Of a DNA stretch of 5,011 bases, positions 1-5,011 are shown one piece after another (within the stretch, counting starts at the first letter, position 1; every line of letters starts with the position of its first letter). The DNA is from Blautia sp. GTDB taxonomy: Bacteria; Bacillota; Clostridia; Lachnospirales; Lachnospiraceae. The notes under the pieces are model-generated. The model was not told the origin of the DNA, ran no database searches, and saw only the letters and a list, made by a program, of their open reading frames with translations. The DNA lies in the NCBI GenBank assembly GCA_017420455.1, contig JAFOJB010000410.1:1-5011 (forward strand), given 5' to 3'. The position numbers and the translations under genes are program-made.

Positions 1-699
1 CCCTTCTCCGACGATCACCCAGCATTTCCTGTTTCCGACGGCGTTTTCCAGCTCCTCCAGAAGACGTTTTTTTCCGAACCTTGCCCCCCGGATCTTGGCA
101 ACAGTGTAGTATACGCCGTCCTCATTGCAGGAGATGATGGGCTTGATATGGAGAGCTTCTCCCACAAAGGCCGCCACCTTGCCGATCCTTCCGCCGTGGC
201 GCAGATATTTCAGCGTATCCATATAGAAGAACTGCCGGGAATCCTTTTTCTTGTCCTCAAGAGCCCTGACAAGTTCCTGGTATTCCATTCCCTCCCGCAG
301 CTTTCTGGCTGCCCAGAGAGCAAAGATACCGCTTCCGAAGGAAATATTCTTTGTGTCGAAGACATAGACATTGATCCCATGGCATTGCTTTGCCGCCATG
401 GCGATGGTATTTCCGGTGCCGCTCAGGGCGGAGGAAATGGTGACGGCGATCACATTTTCGTATCCTTCCTCCTTAAGCTCTTCCAGCTTTTTTTCCACTT
501 CCCCCAGAGAAGGGGTGGAGGTAGAAGGAATCTCGTCCGGGAAACGGTTGTAGATCATCATGGGATCGATGTCGATTCCATCGTAATAGTCATTTTCAGG
601 ATAGATCACGTGCAGGGGAAGGAACTCAATCCCTTCTCTTTCGCAAAGATCAAAGGGCAGATCCCCTCCGGAATCCATCAGTATCGCTGTTTTTCCCAT
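1..699 (-). CDS. DegV family protein (fatty-acid-binding, FakB-like), C-terminus cut by window edge
   Basis: The 233 visible residues read as a DegV-family protein. Family members bind a fatty acid between two domains, and several Firmicute homologues (FakB) present it to the kinase FakA for phosphorylation in phospholipid synthesis. Visible family signatures are an N-terminal strand ending DSGGDL (residues 9-14), the TSTPS ligand-loop motif (60-64, usually TSxPS), ISSALSGTGN (88-97), DTKNIS (115-120), LKYLRHGGRIG (163-173) and HIKPIIS (184-190). The ATG at 697-699 is set by a strong AAAAGGAGGA site, with AGGAGG 8 nt upstream. The family is usually about 280-290 residues, so roughly 50 C-terminal residues lie outside. 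The protein has no signal peptide and should be cytoplasmic. A strong terminator separates it from upp upstream, so it probably has its own promoter, but I see no convincing one. The family call is very secure; which lipid it binds cannot be told. Confidence 0.95.
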   Translation of the reverse strand, partial: MGKTAILMDSGGDLPFDLCEREGIEFLPLHVIYPENDYYDGIDIDPMMIYNRFPDEIPSTSTPSLGEVEKKLEELKEEGYENVIAVTISSALSGTGNTIAMAAKQCHGINVYVFDTKNISFGSGIFALWAARKLREGMEYQELVRALEDKKKDSRQFFYMDTLKYLRHGGRIGKVAAFVGEALHIKPIISCNEDGVYYTVAKIRGARFGKKRLLEELENAVGNRKCWVIVGEG

Positions 700-768
700 T
701 TTCTTCTCCTCCTTTTATATGCAGGTATATGGCTGACATGTCCTGCTGCCGGATACAGCCGGATTTTT

Positions 769-804
769 AAAAAAACCCTGCAGCATGGAACCCCATCTGC
801 AGGG
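769..804 (-). terminator. Rho-independent terminator after upp
   Basis: On the minus strand, CCCTGCAG (797-804) pairs perfectly with CTGCAGGG (776-783). The stem extends with ATGG/CCAT around a GGTT loop, leaving one bulged G. Seven T residues (769-775) follow directly. The hairpin begins 17 nt after the upp stop codon, so it ends the upp transcript and insulates degV. The T run continues into AAAAA on the same strand, so the reverse direction has only a weak T tract. Confidence 0.95.
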
Positions 805-821
805 CAAAATACGAACTATCC

Positions 822-1451
822 TTATTTTGTACCGAAAATACGGTCTCCCGCATCGCCAAGTCCCGGACAGATATATGCATTTTCGTTGAGTTCCCGGTCC
901 ATATGTCCGATATAGATCTGAATATCCGGATGATCTTTGCGGAGCTTTTCCAGACCAACCGGCGCAGCGATAATGCACATGAACTTGATATTCTTGCCGC
1001 CCTTCTGTTTAATGAAATCCACGGCTGCGGAAGCAGAGCCGCCGGTTGCCAGCATCGGGTCCACAACCACGGCGATCCTGTCGCCGATGGATTCCGGAAG
1101 CTTGCAATAGTATTCGTGGGGCTCATGAGTGACCGGATCCCTGTACAGGCCGATATGCCCTACCTTTGCAGAAGGAACCAGCGTAAGGATACTGTTGACC
1201 ATTCCAAGCCCGGCCCGGAGCACCGGGATGACTGCCAGCTTTTTCCCGGAGATCATGGCAGCCTTGCATTTTTCGATAGGGGTAGTGATATCTACTTCTT
1301 CTGTAGGAAGATCTCTGAGCGCTTCATATCCCATAAGAATTCCAATCTCTTCTACCAGCCGGCGGAATTCATTCGTCCCGGTGTTAATATCCCGGAGCAT
1401 GGAAATCTTGTGCTGTATTAAAGGGTGATCCATTACAAAAACATTTTCCAT
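822..1451 (-). CDS. upp: Uracil phosphoribosyltransferase
   Basis: This cytoplasmic enzyme converts uracil and PRPP to UMP and pyrophosphate in pyrimidine salvage. The protein is complete at 209 residues, the usual bacterial Upp length. The N-terminus ([16 protein letters not shown], residues 5-21) is typical of the family. PVLRAGLGM (76-84) is the conserved loop with the PRPP-contacting Arg79. [13 protein letters not shown] (128-140) is the PRPP-binding loop, and [17 protein letters not shown] (193-209) is the uracil-recognition C-terminus. The ATG at 1449-1451 has an AGAGGAGA ribosome binding site about 10 nt upstream, and no better start lies further out. The gene appears monocistronic: a promoter sits in the gap after the SGNH gene and a strong hairpin terminator follows the stop. 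No uracil permease or pyr attenuator is visible nearby. Every key residue I know of is intact. Confidence 0.98.
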   Translation of the reverse strand: MENVFVMDHPLIQHKISMLRDINTGTNEFRRLVEEIGILMGYEALRDLPTEEVDITTPIEKCKAAMISGKKLAVIPVLRAGLGMVNSILTLVPSAKVGHIGLYRDPVTHEPHEYYCKLPESIGDRIAVVVDPMLATGGSASAAVDFIKQKGGKNIKFMCIIAAPVGLEKLRKDHPDIQIYIGHMDRELNENAYICPGLGDAGDRIFGTK

Positions 1452-1477
1452 TTTGTTGTCTCTCCTCTTTTCGATAG

Positions 1478-1521
1478 ATTATACTCTGCTTTTATTATAA
1501 TACAGATATCACTCCTGTAAA
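1478..1521 (-). promoter_or_regulatory. Probable sigma-A promoter of upp
   Basis: On the minus strand, TTTACA (1516-1521) is separated by 16 nt from a perfect TATAAT (1494-1499). The sequence just upstream is A/T-only tracts that could act as an UP element. Transcription would start near 1487, giving a leader of about 36 nt. A second perfect TATAAT lies at 1478-1483 but lacks a good -35 partner at the expected distance (TCTGTA). The site lies in the 92-nt gap between the SGNH gene and upp, where a separate promoter is expected because the preceding operon has unrelated functions. It is called from consensus only. Confidence 0.7.
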
Positions 1522-1542
1522 AGAAAAATCTGTTTTTATTTT
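1519..1542. repeat. AT-rich inverted repeat, weak candidate terminator of the SGNH gene
   Basis: Two 10-nt arms, AAAAGAAAAA (1519-1528) and TTTTTATTTT (1533-1542), are complementary except at one position and flank a 4-nt TCTG spacer. The repeat begins one base after the SGNH stop codon. Read on the minus strand it ends in a T-rich arm, so it could act as a poor intrinsic terminator, but it has no GC core. It also overlaps the -35 and UP region of the upp promoter, so promoter architecture may explain it instead. A short GC hairpin (CCCTCC/GGAGGG, 1556-1570) lies inside the last SGNH codons but is not followed directly by T residues. Confidence 0.35.
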
Positions 1543-1543
1543 C

Positions 1544-2572
1544 TCATCCCCAGATCCCTCCGCCGGAGGGGTTCAGGTTCTGGAGGATATAATTGTAGAT
1601 CCAGATGGATACCTCGTCCGGGTAATGAGTACCATCCAGGGTGGAAAAACCGTTCTCCATCATCGGGGTGAAAATATCGATATAGGTCACCCCGGCCAGG
1701 CTGGCCTGCATGGAATCGTTGAAGGTCGCCAGCTGGTCGTTGGTCACATCCGGGTCTCCCGCTACCGGTCCGATGGAAACATAGTAGGTTTCAGCTCCTA
1801 TGGCTGACCATTCGTGGGCTCTCACATTGATATACGTGATGTAGTCCTTCAGGTGCGAGGGATCATTGATCCCCATCAGGATGATCACCGCGCTGTTTTC
1901 GTCGATCTGGGATTCGATGGCGGGAATCCCGTCCGCCGTCATCCAGTCATAGCCGGCACCCACCTTGCAGGACCAGATATCATCGCTGCCGACCGCCTCG
2001 TACATCGCCTCTGTCCGGGAATCCCCCACAAAGATCAGTTTTCTTGTGGTGTAATTCTCCGCGTTTTCCGGCACCGGAATCTCCGCGTCCTTCTGGGTCT
2101 GCTCCCTGGTTCCCTTCATGGTGAACCGGGCTTTCTCTTCTTCCGTAAGCTCCTTTGTATCCCTGGGAATCGAAGACCTGGATGTCTCCCCTTCCGCCGG
2201 GTCCGAAACCGGGGTGAATTCCATGACAGGAGTCAGCTCCTGGCCGGAAGAATTCTTCAGCACATCCGGAAGCTCCAAAGCCGGCAAAAGCTTCTGCTCT
2301 GCTGCTTCCCCCGGTTTTTCTCCCTCCAGAGACGCCTGCTGCCGGTTTTCGGAGACTGCTGGTGATACAGCTGCCGGTTTTTCGGCAGTTGTGTTCTTCA
2401 GGCCTGATGGACCGGAGGTGGTTTCTCCCCCTGCCGGGAAAACTCCTGCCAGAAGAGACAGCGCCAGACATGGCAGGAGAACTCTCCATTTTAAGCCGTT
2501 TTTTTCTGTTTTTTCCGAACCTCTGTAATCTATAGAGAATCCCTCCTTCTTCTTTCTCTGCCCCGGGATCAC
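1544..2572 (-). CDS. Membrane-anchored or secreted SGNH/GDSL-family hydrolase
   Basis: As read from the GTG, the product is 342 residues. It has a basic N-terminus (residues 1-30), one hydrophobic segment (about 31-48, VLLPCLALSLLAGVFPAGG) that is a signal peptide or anchor, and a long Pro/Glu/Ser-rich linker (about 50-170). The C-terminal SGNH fold has block I VGDSRTEAM (182-190, nucleophile Ser185), block II KVGAGYDWM (203-211), block III MGINDP (233-238, Gly234 and Asn236) and block V LDGTHYPD (312-319, Asp313 and His316). All four catalytic blocks are intact. The family comprises esterases and acyltransferases; the substrate cannot be told, though an outer cell-wall or glycan ester is reasonable for an exported member. 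The GTG overlaps the upstream stop as GTGA but has almost no ribosome binding site. A strong internal site points instead to an unusual ATA start at codon 14 (2531-2533). The function class is sure; the start is not. Confidence 0.88.
   Translation of the reverse strand: MIPGQRKKKEGFSIDYRGSEKTEKNGLKWRVLLPCLALSLLAGVFPAGGETTSGPSGLKNTTAEKPAAVSPAVSENRQQASLEGEKPGEAAEQKLLPALELPDVLKNSSGQELTPVMEFTPVSDPAEGETSRSSIPRDTKELTEEEKARFTMKGTREQTQKDAEIPVPENAENYTTRKLIFVGDSRTEAMYEAVGSDDIWSCKVGAGYDWMTADGIPAIESQIDENSAVIILMGINDPSHLKDYITYINVRAHEWSAIGAETYYVSIGPVAGDPDVTNDQLATFNDSMQASLAGVTYIDIFTPMMENGFSTLDGTHYPDEVSIWIYNYILQNLNPSGGGIWG
2541..2548 (-). promoter_or_regulatory. Strong Shine-Dalgarno inside the 5' end of the SGNH reading frame
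   Basis: AAGGAGGG on the minus strand lies 24 nt inside the reading frame opened by the GTG at 2570-2572. Its GGAGG core is followed by 8 nt and then by an in-frame ATA (2531-2533), codon 14. No ATG, GTG or TTG occurs at that distance in any frame. The region upstream of the GTG offers only a weak GGA. Either translation starts at the rare ATA codon, or the purine run is simply Lys-Lys-Lys-Glu-Gly coding sequence and the GTG starts by coupling to the upstream stop. Confidence 0.45.
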
Positions 2573-2826
2573 ATGATCATATCCGGCCAGGAAAGGATTT
2601 CTGCGGAAACGATCTCTTCATAATCTCCCTCGATGTCCCGGGACCGTCCTGCCTCGAATACATTGGTTTCTACTCCCCATTCCCTGTCCTGGTATTCCCA
2701 GACATGATAACGAAGACCGCGGAAATCGAAATCCAGGCTCCCGCAGCCGTCCTCCTCATGATAGGCGAACGGAATCTTTTTTTTGTCCAGTGCCTTCTGA
2801 ATTTTCTCAAGTCTCATAGGTTTCAT
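2569..2826 (-). CDS. Small acidic conserved-looking protein, function unknown
   Basis: I do not recognise a characterised family. The 85-residue product starts with a basic, helical-looking segment (residues 1-20, LEKIQKALDKKKIPF). It continues with an aromatic and acidic core containing EEDGCGS (24-30), LDFDFRGLRYHVWEY (31-45) and WGVETNVFEAGRSRDIEGDYEE (50-71). The alternating hydrophobic pattern suggests a small alpha/beta fold. It has no signal peptide or membrane segment, so it is probably cytoplasmic. The ATG at 2824-2826 is 2 nt after the hydrolase stop (TAA GG ATG), with GGAG 7 nt upstream. A second in-frame ATG at codon 4 (2815-2817) with AAGG 9 nt upstream is nearly as good and would give MRLEKIQ as N-terminus. 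The stop overlaps the following GTG by 4 nt. Position and ribosome binding site support a real gene, probably co-expressed with both hydrolases. An accessory role is only a guess. Confidence 0.82.
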   Translation of the reverse strand: MKPMRLEKIQKALDKKKIPFAYHEEDGCGSLDFDFRGLRYHVWEYQDREWGVETNVFEAGRSRDIEGDYEEIVSAEILSWPDMIM

Positions 2827-2828
2827 CC

Positions 2829-3398
2829 TTATTCTCCGATCATCTTCATGTAAAGCTTTACCTTCTCCATGATCGTCTGCAGATTGGCCAGGTCCGTTTC
2901 CACATCCCCGGTTTCCAGGGAATGATTCCCGTTTTCCGTGATATATATGGGGATCTTTTTCTCCCGGCAGAGCTCCTCGATCATCTCACATCTTGCCCAG
3001 GGATCTGCGCTGCCGTGAAAGACGATCCCCTCTTCCACCACTACGGAAAAGGTCTGTACCACCGGGGTAAAATAGATATTGCCCGAGCGCAGTCCATGAG
3101 CTCTCTGATAGGAGCAGGCAACTGCCGTGCCCATGCTCTTGGAAACAAAAAGGAGTTTCTTATACTGTTCAAACCGTATATCCTGCAGAAGGATCTCTGC
3201 CTGCTGCAGAGCTTCTCTGTAGGCTTCCATCATTTTCTGGTTGTTCCCCTTCACATTTTTCTGGGTATTTTTGTAGGGCACGTCCACCGTATCAAACCCG
3301 GCGGCAACAGCCAGCTTTTTTGTGTAATAGAGGAGCGGCTTATCCACATGGTATCCGATTCCCGGGAAAAATACCGCCAGTTTCGTGTTTTCTCCCAT
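2829..3398 (-). CDS. Small alpha/beta hydrolase (putative esterase)
   Basis: The complete 189-residue protein shows a minimal alpha/beta hydrolase fold. The first strand leads into FFPGIGYH (residues 10-17), the usual oxyanion-loop position. LLFVSKSMGTAVA (82-94) is the nucleophile elbow with Ser88 in an S-x-S-x-G form. FHGSADPWA (127-135) supplies the acid Asp132, and ENGNHSLE (155-162) supplies the catalytic His159. Between strand 1 and the elbow is a Lys/Asn/Gln-rich helical stretch (43-75). There is no signal peptide or hydrophobic anchor, so it should act in the cytoplasm. The ATG at 3396-3398 lies 14 nt after the GH31 stop, with AAAGGGG and AGG upstream. It is probably translated from the same mRNA as GH31 and the next two genes. 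At about 190 residues it lacks a large lid domain. It could be a carboxylesterase, thioesterase or dienelactone-hydrolase-like enzyme; the substrate is unknown. Confidence 0.85.
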   Translation of the reverse strand: MGENTKLAVFFPGIGYHVDKPLLYYTKKLAVAAGFDTVDVPYKNTQKNVKGNNQKMMEAYREALQQAEILLQDIRFEQYKKLLFVSKSMGTAVACSYQRAHGLRSGNIYFTPVVQTFSVVVEEGIVFHGSADPWARCEMIEELCREKKIPIYITENGNHSLETGDVETDLANLQTIMEKVKLYMKMIGE

Positions 3399-3412
3399 AT
3401 CCTACCCCTTTC

Positions 3413-5011
3413 TCAGCGTTCAAAGACAGGCATATAATCGATGGGCGCCTGGACTGTCACCCTTCTGCCTCCTTCAAAGATTTCTCCGGTACTGGTCAGC
3501 CTCCACCTTCCCGCAGGAAGATACACCTCCCTCTGGAATTCATCCTTATGGAAGATGGGCGCCGCCAGATAACGGGGTCCGAACATGTACTGATCCTGCA
3601 GGCTCCAGCAGATCTCATCCTCCGGGAATTCAAAGAACATGGTCCGGATCAGCGGCGCGCCGTTTTCACTGGCTTCCTCATAAAGGGACCTGATATAGTC
3701 GTGCATGTCCATGCGGATCCGGTAATACTTCTTCATGATCCGGTAGTTTTCTTCCCCGTAGCTCCAAAGCTCGTTGGGCTGTCCGGTATGCAGATAACCG
3801 CCGCCATAATCCCTGTCGTCCAGCGGTGGGATATTATACGGGCCTCTGTCGCCATGCATCCGGAGAACCGCGGAATATACGGCGAACTGGTACCAGCGGA
3901 TCAGAAGCTGCCGGAAATCCGGGTCGTTCACATCATCGGTCATAAATCCTCCGATATCGCTGGTCCACCAGGGAATACCGGCGAGTCCCATGTTCAGCCC
4001 GGCCTGCACCTGCTCATAAAAAGCCTCGAAGGTACTGGGGACATCTCCCGACCAGATCACATTGGCATATTTCTGGCTTCCTGCCCAGCCGCAGCGAAGA
4101 AGATTTACGATGCCGCCGCCCTTTTCCTTTTTCATGGGTTCGAAAAAGGTACGGCTGTAAAGCTGTGGATAGAGATTGCTGCAGGCAAGAGCCGGCATAT
4201 CGTAATACCGGTAATTCTCAAAGTCGTAGACTCCGTAATCCGGCTCGGAATTGTCCAGCCAGAAGCCATCGATCCCGATATCATAATAGCTCTTTTTGCA
4301 GGCTTCCCAGACGTATTCACGGGTCCTGGGATTGAAGACATCGATTTCCACGCAATCCCCCTGATAATCGTAGGTCTGGGCAGCGCCTCTTTCGGTATGG
4401 ATCAGCAGTCCCTGCTCCATCATGGGGCCGAAGTTTTCGCTCCTTCTGTCCACGGAGGGCCAGACCGAAACCATCACCCGGATTCCCATGGAGTGGAGCT
4501 CCTCCACCATGGCTTTGGGATCCGGCCAGTATTTTTCGTCAAATTTCCAGTCTCCCTGCACGGTCCAGTGAAAGAAGTCAATGACGATCTGATCGATCTT
4601 GATCCCTTCCTTCTGACAGGCTCTTGCGACCTGCAGCACCTCCTCCTGCGTCCTGTAGCGGAGCTTGCACTGCCAGAGGCCCATCATTTCTTCCGGGAAC
4701 ATCGGAGCGCGGCCGGTGACGCCTGTATAATTCGCAAGAAGCTCCCTGGGCGTTGAAGCGGCAGTGATCCAGTAATCCATCTCCTTTGTGGACCGCGCGG
4801 TCCACTCAGTGAAATTCATTCCAAAGCTTGCCCTGCCGATTGCAGGATTGTTCCACAGAAGACCGTAGCCCAGGCTGGAGATCACAAAGGGGACGCTGAT
4901 CTGGGAATTTCTCTGTTCCAGGTCCAGGACCGAGCCCTTCAGATTCAGATGAGGCTGCTGGTACTGTCCCATTCCGTAGAATTTCTCTTCATCATTTGCG
5001 TCAAATTTCAC
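3413..5011 (-). CDS. Glycoside hydrolase family 31, alpha-xylosidase/alpha-glucosidase type, N-terminus outside window
   Basis: GH31 enzymes release alpha-linked sugars from non-reducing ends with retention. The visible 532 residues begin near the end of the N-terminal beta-sandwich, at FYGMGQ (residues 11-16, the family xYGxGE-type motif). The (beta/alpha)8 barrel follows, then the C-terminal beta domains ending at TGA 3413-3415. Catalytic landmarks, in window numbering, are VIDFFHW (143-149, Asp145 in the active-site pocket), GFWLDNSEPD (249-258, nucleophile Asp253), RCGWAGSQ (306-313), IWSGD (319-323, acid/base Asp323), PWWTSDIGGF (347-356) and RMHG (384-387, His386). FHW after the strand aspartate resembles the xylosidase-type group more than the alpha-glucosidase DIDYM type, so alpha-xylosidase is my first choice. 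Family members usually have 650-800 residues, so about 150-250 are missing. The GTG at the window edge is probably an internal codon. Localisation cannot be judged. It heads, or lies within, the four-gene operon. Confidence 0.95.
   Translation of the reverse strand: MKFDANDEEKFYGMGQYQQPHLNLKGSVLDLEQRNSQISVPFVISSLGYGLLWNNPAIGRASFGMNFTEWTARSTKEMDYWITAASTPRELLANYTGVTGRAPMFPEEMMGLWQCKLRYRTQEEVLQVARACQKEGIKIDQIVIDFFHWTVQGDWKFDEKYWPDPKAMVEELHSMGIRVMVSVWPSVDRRSENFGPMMEQGLLIHTERGAAQTYDYQGDCVEIDVFNPRTREYVWEACKKSYYDIGIDGFWLDNSEPDYGVYDFENYRYYDMPALACSNLYPQLYSRTFFEPMKKEKGGGIVNLLRCGWAGSQKYANVIWSGDVPSTFEAFYEQVQAGLNMGLAGIPWWTSDIGGFMTDDVNDPDFRQLLIRWYQFAVYSAVLRMHGDRGPYNIPPLDDRDYGGGYLHTGQPNELWSYGEENYRIMKKYYRIRMDMHDYIRSLYEEASENGAPLIRTMFFEFPEDEICWSLQDQYMFGPRYLAAPIFHKDEFQREVYLPAGRWRLTSTGEIFEGGRRVTVQAPIDYMPVFER

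Noticed and set aside
148..915. 255-codon open frame on the plus strand
   Set aside because: It is antisense to degV, the upp terminator and the 3' end of upp. It crosses a clear terminator hairpin and shows no recognisable domain.
903..1421. 172-codon plus-strand frame opposite upp
   Set aside because: upp on the minus strand is complete and has every family motif; the plus-strand frame has none.
1556..1570. Perfect 6-bp GC inverted repeat (CCCTCC/GGAGGG) as an intrinsic terminator
   Set aside because: It lies inside the last codons of the SGNH gene and no T run follows the stem directly, so it is not a classic terminator by itself.
1814..2365. 183-codon plus-strand frame opposite the SGNH gene
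   Set aside because: This is an antisense shadow. The minus strand carries all four SGNH catalytic blocks in a single frame.
1980..2489. 169-codon alternative minus-strand frame within the SGNH gene, starting at an ATG near the internal ribosome binding site
   Set aside because: Its ATG is over 50 nt from the strong Shine-Dalgarno, the translation is Gly/Arg-rich frame-shifted noise, and it stops before the catalytic domain is complete.
2922..3437. 171-codon plus-strand frame opposite the alpha/beta hydrolase
   Set aside because: It is antisense to a gene with a readable catalytic triad and a good ribosome binding site, and it has no domain of its own.
3320..4756. 478-codon open frame on the plus strand
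   Set aside because: It lies entirely antisense to the GH31 gene and the start of the hydrolase gene. It has no family motif and is low-complexity in a way expected from reverse-reading GC-rich third positions. The minus-strand GH31 motifs are unambiguous.

Overview
The window holds six protein-coding genes, all on the minus strand, tightly packed and with no mobile element, RNA gene or CRISPR array. The proteins look like those of a low-to-mid GC Firmicute. Strong AGGAGG-type ribosome binding sites, a moderate GC content with GC-rich third codon positions, a DegV lipid-binding protein and an SGNH hydrolase with a GDSR motif all fit an anaerobic gut clostridium such as a Lachnospiraceae. That placement is an inference from protein style, not a database match.

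In transcription order (right to left), the first block is a probable four-gene operon. It runs from a glycoside hydrolase family 31 enzyme (alpha-xylosidase/alpha-glucosidase type, N-terminus outside the window) to a small alpha/beta hydrolase with a readable Ser-Asp-His triad, an 85-residue acidic protein of unknown function, and a membrane-anchored or secreted SGNH/GDSL-type esterase. The spacings are 14 nt, 2 nt and a 4-nt GTGA stop/start overlap, so co-transcription and translational coupling are likely. No strong intrinsic terminator closes this block, only a weak AT-rich inverted repeat.

The second block is upp (uracil phosphoribosyltransferase, pyrimidine salvage). It has its own sigma-A-like promoter in the 92-nt gap after the SGNH gene and ends at a textbook rho-independent terminator at 769-804. 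The third block is a DegV-family gene with an excellent ribosome binding site. It runs off the left edge and lacks about its last 50 residues.

The GH31 enzyme would release alpha-linked xylose or glucose from oligosaccharides, and the two hydrolases could remove ester groups, but this cooperation is inferred from gene order only. The most unusual detail is the start of the SGNH gene. The GTG overlapping the upstream stop has almost no ribosome binding site, while a strong AAGGAGGG lies just inside the reading frame, 8 nt before an in-frame ATA codon. No clearly novel system is visible. The large plus-strand ORFs are antisense shadows.
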